From Caldilineaceae bacterium (GTDB lineage: Bacteria; Chloroflexota; Anaerolineae; Caldilineales; Caldilineaceae), in assembly GCA_020634755.1 (NCBI GenBank), contig JACKBC010000041.1:1-61651 (forward strand): a stretch of DNA of 61,651 nucleotides, read 5' to 3'. Of this stretch, positions 44,582 to 52,566 are shown in pieces. The translations under genes were made by a program, and so were the position numbers. Each line of letters begins with the position of its first letter. Position 1 is the stretch's first letter. Below the pieces are notes generated by a model that did not search any database, was not told where the DNA came from, and saw only the letters and a program-made list of their open reading frames with translations.

Positions 44582-47017
44582 ATGCCGAAACCCCAAGAAG
44601 CACGCATGATCAAGATTTTTCTTCGTAAACTATCCTATTTCTTGATGAAACGATTTTTTCAACAAATTCTTGTCCTATGTCTATTTATCGGTATGCGGAT
44701 GTGGGGCGAGGCGGCTTCCATCAATTGGCTGAAGGGGACTGGGGTGTATGCCCAATCCGAGCCGGGGCCAACCGTCGTGACCCAACACGAAACCATCCCT
44801 AATCCGGTCTTTGGTTCGACGCTACGCGTGGCCGAGGTATGCAAAGGGGTTGCGGAGCCCTGTGCGTGGGATGCCGCTGCTACTTGGACCGCGGGCGCGC
44901 CGCCGGATGCCGACAGCCTGGTGATTGTGGATGGCGCGGTGCAGATCAATGATGAGAATGCTGTGGCCCGCGCTGTGGGCATCTATCCGGGCGGGCAATT
45001 GTATTTCAACCCGGCGACGAATACACAGTTGCAAAGCGCCGATATTGTTGTATTTGCAGGCGGGCTACTACAAATCGGAGCGCTGGATCAGCCAATTGAG
45101 AACGCACAGACTGCACAAATAATTCTGCGCGATCTGCCCTTTGCGAATGACCCCTTGCAGCATTTGCGAGGGCTAGTTGTGGTGGATGGCATCCTCACCA
45201 TCCACGGCCGCGCATTGGCAGAAGTTTATTTGCGCGCGGCCGTGGAGCCGCAGGCCGGCAGCGATACAATCGCGCTGGCACGGTCGGCCCTAGCCGCGGG
45301 ATGGCGCGTGGGTGATGAAGTGCTGCTGCCCATGTCCAGCCAATGCGCAGTCGCCACCACTGAAGGCATCTGCCCCGACGAGACTGAAGAACGCACCATT
45401 ACTGTGATTGCGTCTGATGGGTTGACGGTTACTTTGGATCAGCCTCTCCAGTTTGACCATCCCGGCGCTCGGGACGGCAACGGCCAACTCGACTTTTTGC
45501 CCCATCTGCTCAATAAAAGCCGCAATGTGATCTTCCGTTCGGAAAACCCCAATGGCGTGCGCGGCCACGTTTTGCTGCATGGCCGGGCGCAGGTGGACTT
45601 GCGCTACGCGCGTTTGCAGGATTTAGGACGCACCAATATTGACAATTTGGGAATGGAAAACCAGAAGGGGCGCTATCCGCTGCACGCACATCATCTCATT
45701 GGCCCTGTGGAGACGCCGGTCAGCGGTTATCAATTTGCCTTTGTGGGCAACGTGGTCGACTTTGGCGTAGATAATCGGGTGCAGGGGCGCAAATGGGGGC
45801 TGGCACTGCACGACAGCCATTACGGTCTGATCCAGCAGAACATTATAGACTATGCAGCGGGCGCAGGGCTGGTGACCGAGGATGGTTCGGAGACGGGCAA
45901 CCGCATTGCGCGCAACTTTGTGGTGCGCGTGGTTGGTGGTAATAACGAACGCCAAGAGGATCGTGATCCCAGCGATAACTCCAAATTGGGGCGGGCCGGT
46001 GTGGCCTATTGGTTCAATGGCGGGGGTGGTAACGAAATTGTAGAGAATGTGGCGGCGGCGGTGGCCGAATGCACCTATTGCTACGGTTTCAAGTTTGATA
46101 ATGTGTTTAACGACGCAGTCATGATCCCCACCGCGCAAGGCGCGGATCCACACAATGGCGGTGGGGTCATGACCGATTCATACGCCATTGGCCTGACCCA
46201 ATTTGCTGCCAACGAAGTGTATGCCGCACCCAGTGGTTTGACCATCTGGTGGGTCTGCACCGAATTTGAGATCCCGCGTGAAGGCTGTACAAGTACAATG
46301 AAAGATTTTCACGTCTGGCATGTGCATCGCTGGGGCTATTTTGCCTATGAAACCAATGCCATGACCATCGATGGTTTTGTGCAGCGCGGCGATGCCGAAC
46401 TGTTGACCAACGAGTATGAGGCGGTCATTGGCCTCTATCTAGTCGACTATTTTCAGCGCCAGACAGTTGTGCGCGGAGCCGATATTCAGGGTGTAGCTAC
46501 AGCCATCGAAGCACCGGTCAATCGCGACGTGCGCGGCGCCAGTGGCCTGGATGTAGGCATCACGCATATAGAAGATTCGCGGCTGATCGCCGGCACGGGG
46601 ATCTATATCACCTCACCTTCTTCAACAAATGGCGCCGACGATCTATCACCGCAGACTACCATCATTGAGAATGTACAGTTTGGCTACCCCACTGCGCGCC
46701 AAAGTGCCTTCATCCAAATAACGGGAGATGGAGCCACAAACGCAACCTCGAATAATCCTGAGCTGCGCAATGATGTGTGGATTGTCAATTACAATACCGC
46801 ACCAGGCGAGGATGGGGACGATCTCTACATTGTACCCACCTATCACGACGTAGCGCGCTGTGATGCCTCGCTTGGTGACTGTACAAACGATATGAGCGCA
46901 AATTACCCATATATTGTGGGCGGACGCGTCTATAGACTGGCCGATAGTGCCAATCCACATCCAACACCGCCCGAATTATATCGGATATTCTTGCCAACCA
47001 TCAGGCAGCACCGTTAG
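44582..47017 (+). CDS. Secreted G8-domain right-handed beta-helix protein
   Basis: 811 aa from ATG 44582; ATG 44606 is an alternative and the frame is open further. The membrane-entering stretch FFQQILVLCLFIGM supports export. The first domain has WTAGAPPDADSLVIVDG and GGQLYFNP, the alternating pattern of a G8 domain. It is followed by LTIHGRALAEVYL and RYPLHAHHLIG, also typical of this family, and many parallel-helix turns (NVIFRSENPNG; GLIQQNIIDYAAG). Eukaryotic relatives are CEMIP/TMEM2 hyaluronidases; bacterial ones have unknown substrates. The C-terminus ends YRIFLPTIRQHR, resembling the LP tail of neighbouring secreted proteins. A carbohydrate-active role is likely but unproven. Confidence 0.75.
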   Translation: MPKPQEARMIKIFLRKLSYFLMKRFFQQILVLCLFIGMRMWGEAASINWLKGTGVYAQSEPGPTVVTQHETIPNPVFGSTLRVAEVCKGVAEPCAWDAAATWTAGAPPDADSLVIVDGAVQINDENAVARAVGIYPGGQLYFNPATNTQLQSADIVVFAGGLLQIGALDQPIENAQTAQIILRDLPFANDPLQHLRGLVVVDGILTIHGRALAEVYLRAAVEPQAGSDTIALARSALAAGWRVGDEVLLPMSSQCAVATTEGICPDETEERTITVIASDGLTVTLDQPLQFDHPGARDGNGQLDFLPHLLNKSRNVIFRSENPNGVRGHVLLHGRAQVDLRYARLQDLGRTNIDNLGMENQKGRYPLHAHHLIGPVETPVSGYQFAFVGNVVDFGVDNRVQGRKWGLALHDSHYGLIQQNIIDYAAGAGLVTEDGSETGNRIARNFVVRVVGGNNERQEDRDPSDNSKLGRAGVAYWFNGGGGNEIVENVAAAVAECTYCYGFKFDNVFNDAVMIPTAQGADPHNGGGVMTDSYAIGLTQFAANEVYAAPSGLTIWWVCTEFEIPREGCTSTMKDFHVWHVHRWGYFAYETNAMTIDGFVQRGDAELLTNEYEAVIGLYLVDYFQRQTVVRGADIQGVATAIEAPVNRDVRGASGLDVGITHIEDSRLIAGTGIYITSPSSTNGADDLSPQTTIIENVQFGYPTARQSAFIQITGDGATNATSNNPELRNDVWIVNYNTAPGEDGDDLYIVPTYHDVARCDASLGDCTNDMSANYPYIVGGRVYRLADSANPHPTPPELYRIFLPTIRQHR

Positions 47018-47084
47018 ATTCTCAGAGAGAATGCTCAAAGTCCGCGATATAATTTTAGACTCTAGACTTTCGTAAGTAATTAAG

Positions 47085-47124
47085 TTGCGTGATGGCTTTG
47101 TACGCGGCACAATTCCATCATGCA
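47085..47124. repeat. Diverged R4-like hairpin
   Basis: GCGTGATGG ... CCATCATGC inverted arms with inner TGT/ACA, similar to the R4 hairpins at 4667 and 11612. It lies between convergent genes, so it may act as a terminator. Confidence 0.55.
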
Positions 47125-47128
47125 CGTC

Positions 47129-47656
47129 CTAATTTTTCTGTTTGGAGAGAGGGGAAAATCCGACTACCATAGATGAAACCCGATCGGGATTGGCATCCCG
47201 CAAGTCTCGGCTGGTTTCGAATATTGATGAGAGATTTGTGAAGAAGAACACCCAGCACGAATGGCAATTCAGATGGCCAAAGACGAGCCCAACAGCCGTA
47301 TCAGGAATATCGGTTTGCATGAGGTGCACTTCGGTCTGTTCGCCAAGCTGAGTGAAGTGGACGGAAACTTGCATGACGCCAAATGTAAACGAAATTTCCT
47401 CATTTAGCTTGACATCTGTTATTTCTCCCTCTACGGTAAAGGGCTGACGCCAGTTCCATTGATACTGATCGCCAGGCTGCACTATTTCGTGTGCGCCGCG
47501 CAGAGTTCCATTGGGTGTTACATAACGAGCCTCTTCGATGAAGAATGCTTCAAGACCCGCCCATGTGGCCCAGTATTTAAAAACTTGATCCACAGGTTTG
47601 TTGTAGTAAAATACTATTTCAAATTGCGACCAATCGCATGTTTGTGGGTCTATCAT
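47129..47656 (-). CDS. SRPBCC/AHSA1-family protein
   Basis: 175 aa. AGAGGGG precedes the ATG. The sequence YYNKPVDQVFKYWATWAGLEAFF near the N-terminus is the typical start of Aha1/START-like domains, and the strands GEITDVKLNEEISFTF and VHFTQLGEQTEVHLMQTD follow. The C-terminal helix starts near FFFTNLSSIFETSRD. Such proteins bind hydrophobic ligands; no substrate is known here. Confidence 0.82.
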   Translation of the reverse strand: MIDPQTCDWSQFEIVFYYNKPVDQVFKYWATWAGLEAFFIEEARYVTPNGTLRGAHEIVQPGDQYQWNWRQPFTVEGEITDVKLNEEISFTFGVMQVSVHFTQLGEQTEVHLMQTDIPDTAVGLVFGHLNCHSCWVFFFTNLSSIFETSRDLRDANPDRVSSMVVGFSPLSKQKN

Positions 47657-48124
47657 GGTTAGCCCCTCTGGTAGTATTCATTCAAGTGGTTTCTGGAATC
47701 TATGCAGCAATACATAAATAATTCCCAAGTTTGCATGGTAGCATTGGGGTGACGCAAACCTCTGATTGTGAATACAGTGTGCAACAGAGCATTCGTTCTG
47801 TCGATGGGCAACTGGTTGGTTTGCTGGTTGCGGCTGGCGATGCCCGTATACGTATTGGTAATGGCCCGTAATCGTCCTCTTTTTGAGATGCACCCACCGC
47901 CACAAGTTGTTTGACTTCACTGCCATCTGGTGGTAAAGTCTGGTGCATTCGTCTGCAATTTCGGCCTGGTTATGCACGCAAAAGGCGATCCCAAAATAGC
48001 CTTTTTGTTGGCTAATCAGCCCCTGTCTGAACAGCTCCTAGTGCCGCGAACATTTAATCTTTGGAAATCACAACTCGAGCAAAAGCCACGCGGGATTTCT
48101 AAACATTAAGCGGCCAGACATCTA
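47657..48124. other. Intergenic stretch, possibly an eroded gene
   Basis: 468 bp. A minus-strand frame (47977-47678, 99 codons) and scattered frames around it have protein-like composition (for example CVHNQAEIADECTRLYHQM) but no start signal, no recognisable domain and broken continuity. I cannot support a gene. It may be a remnant of one. Confidence 0.4.
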
Positions 48125-50083
48125 GTGAAGATTTATGCTATGCGGGTTATGAACCTATCCGTAAATTCGGTGGTGAATCGTGTATTGTCTCTGGCAGATC
48201 GGTTTGATACAGAGAATTTACGGACAGATATTATAGTGTATTGGATTGTTGTTTTCTTCTCTCTGGCCATGTGGTCGACGCCCCTGCAGGCGCAATCATC
48301 ATCGCCGTTTAACTACATTTCCCCCCGGCCAGACGCTACGTTGGTGAGCCCATTTACAACCATTGCCCTGCGCAGTGGTGATGTGATCGACCCTCATAGC
48401 ATATCCCCCAATTTATTTGTGGTCGAAGGTGATGTGAGTGGGTCCATTTCGGGAACAGTGCAACTGGCGCGTGATAATAAAACCGTCATCTTTAAGCCCG
48501 GGCGACCATTTACACCGGGCGAAAGCGTCAATGTCACCGTGCAGGCGGGATTGGTAACGTCTGTTGGCAACCAACTGGGCGGCGTTTCCTTCGCATTTAC
48601 GGTTTCGGCCAAGCCCTTGCCGGAAGCCCAGGGCGTCTCCAGCGCTCAGTTGTGGTCCAATGCCGTACCGACATTCAGCGTCAGCCCGCAGGAGCCGGTT
48701 ACGCGTACGCAGCCCTATTTGACTGTGCCCAATGATTTTCCAGCCATTAATGTGACGGTGCCGGCCAATGGCGCCGATGATGGCTATCTTTTTATGAGCA
48801 ATTATAGTTTTGTCACAGATTTGGGCGTGCAGCCATATTTGCTCATTTTGGACAATGCGGGGGAGCCGGTTTTTTATAAACGGATGACGCCGGGCAAGAT
48901 CGTGCTGGACTTTAAAAAGCAGCCCAACGGGCTGCTCACGTTCTACGATGTGGGGGTTGGGCATTTTCAGGCCATGGACAATAGCTATGCGATTGTCGAC
49001 ACATATGCCACCGGCAATGGCTATGGCGCCGATCATCACGATCTGCAAATTCTGCCCAACGGCAACTACCTGATTATGGCCTGGGACTATCAACCCATTG
49101 ACATGAGCCAGATTGTGGCGGGCGGGGATCCAGATGCAACTGTGGTTGGCTTGATTGTACAGGAACTGGATCCGGACCACAATGTAGTGTTCGAGTGGCG
49201 CAGCTGGGATCACTTTGAGATCACCGAATCCAGCGCGGATTTAACCGAACCCGTTATTTTCTATACCCACGGCAATGCTGTGGAAGAGGATGCCGATGGC
49301 AATCTGCTCGTTTCCTCACGCGTGATGAATGAGATCACCAAAATTGACCGGCAAACGGCTGACATGATCTGGCGTCTGGGCGGCAAGAAAAATGAGTTCT
49401 CTTTTTTAAATGATGATAAGCTCTTTTATCGCCAGCATGATATTCGCCGCCTGCCCAATGGACATATTACGCTCTTTGACAATCGCGAAGGCGAGACGCC
49501 TGTCTATTCCAGAGTCGTGGAATATGAGCTGGATGAAGTGAATAAAACGGCGAAGGTGGTCTGGCAATATCGCAATACGCCCGACACCTATGGACCCTAT
49601 TTGGCCAATGCCCAGCGTCTGCCCAATGGCAATACGCTGATCGGCTGGGGACACGCCGTGCCCACGCTGACGGAAGTCAAGCCCGATGGCAGCAAAGCCT
49701 TTGAGCTTTCGTTGAAATGGCCCAGCGTCAGCTATCGCGCCTTCCGCTTTCCCTGGCAAGGCGCCCCCACCTGGCCGCCTGTGTTGGCTGCGGCCACAGA
49801 CGGCATCACCACGACGCTGCACATGAGTTGGAATGGCGCTACGGATGTGGCTGTGTATGAGATCCATGCCGGCAATAGCATCAGCGCGACCCAGCTGATT
49901 CGTACGCAGCCCAAAAGTGGTTTTGAGACAACGGTAGATGTGACGGCGGATGTGGGGCCATATTGCCTGTTCCGCGTCAGACCCGTGGATAGCAATGGTC
50001 AGCAGAAACAATTTTCAAATTTGCTTGCCTTTACAACCCCCCAATGCAAGCCGCTATATTTGCCGCTGGTGATGCAAAATTAA
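48125..50083 (+). CDS. Secreted arylsulfotransferase-family protein with an LP-type C-terminus
   Basis: Up to 652 aa. The signal stretch IIVYWIVVFFSLAMWSTPLQAQ starts near residue 36, so the true start may be GTG 48236 or ATG 48140. Residues 12-33 are encoded by repeat R3. A bacterial Ig-like domain (DATLVSPFTTIALRSGDVID) precedes a large propeller with family phrases GADHHDLQILPNGNYLIMAW, FYTHGNAVEEDADGNLLVS and RLGGKKNEFSF, then RQHDIRRLPNGHITLFDN. These match PF14269-type arylsulfotransferases, which transfer sulfate between phenolic compounds. It ends CKPLYLPLVMQN. Activity is inferred from the family only. Confidence 0.85.
   Translation: MKIYAMRVMNLSVNSVVNRVLSLADRFDTENLRTDIIVYWIVVFFSLAMWSTPLQAQSSSPFNYISPRPDATLVSPFTTIALRSGDVIDPHSISPNLFVVEGDVSGSISGTVQLARDNKTVIFKPGRPFTPGESVNVTVQAGLVTSVGNQLGGVSFAFTVSAKPLPEAQGVSSAQLWSNAVPTFSVSPQEPVTRTQPYLTVPNDFPAINVTVPANGADDGYLFMSNYSFVTDLGVQPYLLILDNAGEPVFYKRMTPGKIVLDFKKQPNGLLTFYDVGVGHFQAMDNSYAIVDTYATGNGYGADHHDLQILPNGNYLIMAWDYQPIDMSQIVAGGDPDATVVGLIVQELDPDHNVVFEWRSWDHFEITESSADLTEPVIFYTHGNAVEEDADGNLLVSSRVMNEITKIDRQTADMIWRLGGKKNEFSFLNDDKLFYRQHDIRRLPNGHITLFDNREGETPVYSRVVEYELDEVNKTAKVVWQYRNTPDTYGPYLANAQRLPNGNTLIGWGHAVPTLTEVKPDGSKAFELSLKWPSVSYRAFRFPWQGAPTWPPVLAAATDGITTTLHMSWNGATDVAVYEIHAGNSISATQLIRTQPKSGFETTVDVTADVGPYCLFRVRPVDSNGQQKQFSNLLAFTTPQCKPLYLPLVMQN
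48159..48223 (+). repeat. R3 element, copy 2 (65 bp), read in frame
   Basis: CCGTAAATTC ... GAATTTACGG terminal inverted repeat, 8 mismatches to copy 1 at 35282-35346. It lies in frame at the start of the arylsulfotransferase-like gene and, if translated, adds about 22 residues before the signal peptide. Confidence 0.85.
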
Positions 50084-50323
50084 GGGCAAGCCAGAAAATC
50101 TTCAGCGGGAGGCGTCCGTCTTTCCTGCGCCGAGCAGCTTGATGCCCACCTGTTTTGAATGAACATTAATGAATTACGAAAACCCCCGAAACGCTTTTGC
50201 AACAGAACCCAGATTTTTAGCTACAATGTCAGCCTATGCCTTGAATGATGGTAAAATATGGTTTCTAGAAACTTCTGGAACGTTACTTGAGTGTTCAGTG
50301 TTCTAGCAAAAAGGAGCAATCGC

Positions 50324-50872
50324 ATGGCCGTTAAATTCAAAGAACTGACCGACTATATTATTTCGTTGGGCGCTGCTGATATTGGCCACACCGACAAGAC
50401 CTATTTGGCTCACGCCATCGGTGTTTATAACGACATCAAGGCGTGGGGCGTGTCTGAGGATCTGCGCCATGCTGCGCTCTTCCATTCCATTTATGGCACG
50501 CAGGGCTTTCAAAGTTTTACGCTGCCGCTGGCGCGCCAATCCGAACTGCGCGGGCTAATCGGCGACCACGCCGAAAAAATCGCCTTCCTTAACTGCTTTA
50601 TGGACCGCGCTTCGTTGGATGCGCAAGTGATGCAGGCGGAGGGGCCATACACCATTGTGCATCGTGTTACCGGTGAAGAAATGGTCATTTCCAAGCAGGA
50701 ATATGAAGACCTGATCTGTGTCCACCTGTGCGATTGGCTGGAGCAGGTGCCGCGCGCGCAAAAGTGGGAGTACCGGCGTACGGCCTATCGCCAAATGGCC
50801 GAACGGCTGGGCGGGGCGGCGCTAGAGTCATATGATCGCGTCTTTGCTGGCGAGCCCATGGGCGCCTCCTAA
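50324..50872 (+). CDS. DUF6817-type HD-like protein
   Basis: 182 aa, AAGGAG 11 bp before ATG 50324. It has AHAIGVYNDIKAWG, then RHAALFHSIYGTQGFQSF, then RGLIGDHAEKIAFLNC, a His-rich helical arrangement like the HD superfamily. Similar proteins are annotated with DUF6817. The function is unknown; HD domains usually bind metals and act as phosphohydrolases. It is followed within 6 bp by R1 copy D. Confidence 0.65.
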   Translation: MAVKFKELTDYIISLGAADIGHTDKTYLAHAIGVYNDIKAWGVSEDLRHAALFHSIYGTQGFQSFTLPLARQSELRGLIGDHAEKIAFLNCFMDRASLDAQVMQAEGPYTIVHRVTGEEMVISKQEYEDLICVHLCDWLEQVPRAQKWEYRRTAYRQMAERLGGAALESYDRVFAGEPMGAS

Positions 50873-50877
50873 ATGCT

Positions 50878-50961
50878 CAATAGATCGCAACAGGAAGTGA
50901 TGCGGCCAGATTCACCAGTCGAGACGGGCGTCGCTATCGCCAAAGCTGTTGCGGTGTACTG
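50878..50961 (-). repeat. R1 element, copy D (84 bp)
   Basis: In minus orientation it begins CAGTACACCGCAAC and ends GTTGCGATCTATTG, a 14-bp terminal inverted repeat with three mismatches. It lies between the DUF6817 stop and the amidohydrolase ribosome-binding site (AAAGGAAC), so it forms the whole spacer. Confidence 0.85.
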
Positions 50962-50984
50962 ATACTGACAAAGGAACAAAATTC

Positions 50985-52283
50985 ATGTCAAGCGACCTCG
51001 CCGATTTCATTGCCGCCACATCGCTCTGCGACACTCATGAACATCTTCAATACGAAGATAAATATCTGGGCGATGACCAGCCGGATATTTTGCGCAACCT
51101 GTTCCATAACTACGTCCCCGCCGATCTGGTTTCGGCAGGCGCCAGTCAGGAAGCGGTCAACGCGCTGCTGGACAAGCGCAATCCTGATATTCGCGCCCGC
51201 TTTAAGGGGGTGGAAGCGGCCTGGCAAGCCGTCCAGCACACAGGCTACGGTGAAGCCGTGCGCACCATTGCCCGCGAATTTTACGGGTTGGATGAATTGA
51301 CCGCTGCTGGCATTGACGCTGCTCAGGACAAACACGATGCGCTGGTGCAGCCCGGCGCCCGGCTGCATCTGCTGCGCGATGTGGCTAAGTTGGATCATGT
51401 GCAGACCGATGATTTTCGCCGCGAATGCTGGGTGGATGAGTCGGGGCCAGACTTCTTTTTCTACGATATCTCCTGGGCGGAGTTTTGCAATGGCCAACCC
51501 AATGTGGCGGCCATCACCCAGGAAACCGGCGTAGAAATCCGCGACATGACCACGCTGCAAAACGCCATGGAGGCGGTCTTCGAACAGAACGCCAAAGTGG
51601 CCATTGCCGTCAAATCCCAGCACGCATACACGCGCACGCTGCGCTGGCAAGAGCGTACGGCCCAAGAAGCAGCGCGGGCGCTGGGCGCCTACCTGCACTC
51701 ACCAGATGAAATGAGCGAGACGGATCGGCTCTGCCTGGGCGACTGGTGCTGGGCGCGCGGGGTAGAGTTGGCCACGGCTTACAAGCTGCCCTTTAAGCTG
51801 CACACCGGCTATTATGCCGGCCACAGCCGCATGCCCGTGGACCGCATCAAAAGCGGCCATCTTTGCCCGCTGCTGGCCCGCTATCCCGACGCCCGCTTTG
51901 TGCTCATGCACATTGCCTGGCCCTACAGCGAAGAGCTGATCAGCCTGGCCAAACATTACCCCAATGTCTATGCCGACCTGTGCTGGGCTTGGAGCATTAA
52001 TCCCTACAGCGCCAGCGATTTTGTGCGTCGCTATCTGCACGCCGCGCCCATCAACAAGCTTTTTGCCTTTGGTGGCGACACGCATATGCCCGTGGCCGCC
52101 GTGGCCTATGCTCGCCAGGCCCGCCAATGGCTCACCCGCGCGCTGGAAGCCGAGGTGCGCGAGGGTCTTTTGAGCGAGGCCCAGGCGATTGGCGTGGCGT
52201 CGCGCATTATGCACGACAATCAATATGCCTGTTTTGATGTAGAGGAAAAGAAGGCAATTCTGCAAGCGGCAAGCTCCTTATAG
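50985..52283 (+). CDS. Amidohydrolase-family protein
   Basis: 432 aa from ATG 50985; AAAGGAAC lies directly upstream. TIM-barrel metal-dependent hydrolase pattern: LCDTHEHLQYEDKY (metal-binding HxH), then KLHTGYYAGHSRMP (strand 5-6 His), VLMHIAWPYSEELI, YADLCWAW and FAFGGDTHMP (late-strand Asp). It resembles the uronate isomerase/PF04909 group rather than nagA-like enzymes. The substrate is unknown. It lies 283 bp upstream of the molybdenum hydroxylase gene. Confidence 0.85.
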   Translation: MSSDLADFIAATSLCDTHEHLQYEDKYLGDDQPDILRNLFHNYVPADLVSAGASQEAVNALLDKRNPDIRARFKGVEAAWQAVQHTGYGEAVRTIAREFYGLDELTAAGIDAAQDKHDALVQPGARLHLLRDVAKLDHVQTDDFRRECWVDESGPDFFFYDISWAEFCNGQPNVAAITQETGVEIRDMTTLQNAMEAVFEQNAKVAIAVKSQHAYTRTLRWQERTAQEAARALGAYLHSPDEMSETDRLCLGDWCWARGVELATAYKLPFKLHTGYYAGHSRMPVDRIKSGHLCPLLARYPDARFVLMHIAWPYSEELISLAKHYPNVYADLCWAWSINPYSASDFVRRYLHAAPINKLFAFGGDTHMPVAAVAYARQARQWLTRALEAEVREGLLSEAQAIGVASRIMHDNQYACFDVEEKKAILQAASSL

Positions 52284-52326
52284 CCGTCCAGGGCCATGGC
52301 GTGCCATAAAAAAGCAGGGTTAAAAC

Positions 52327-52377
52327 CCGCGGCTGACCCGGCAAAGCGGTCTCAACCGCTTGCCATTTTAGCCGCGG
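52327..52377 (+). promoter_or_regulatory. Stem-loop between amidohydrolase and molybdenum hydroxylase genes
   Basis: Outer arms CCGCGGCT / AGCCGCGG (52327-52334, 52370-52377) enclose an inner stem GGCAAAGCGG / CCGCTTGCC (52340-52364). There is no T tract, so it is more likely a leader structure or processing site than a terminator. It does not match a riboswitch I can name. Confidence 0.4.
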
Positions 52378-52566
52378 CGGCGGCTTTTCATTGTGAGCGG
52401 CCGGATTGATCCGTTGCGTTTACGAAGTTCGCGATTGCCCTACATAGCCGTCCAGGAACTGTTGACAATTTGATAGTTACTTATTATATTGATTTTTCCC
52501 GAGCAAAAAGCTTAATACAGCAAACAGCTTCCCAGCCCAATTATCTCAAACAAAGGAGTCCACTCC

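Noticed and set aside
47678..47977. Minus-strand frame of 99 codons
   Set aside because: No motif, no ribosome-binding site, and broken context; kept only as a possible remnant.
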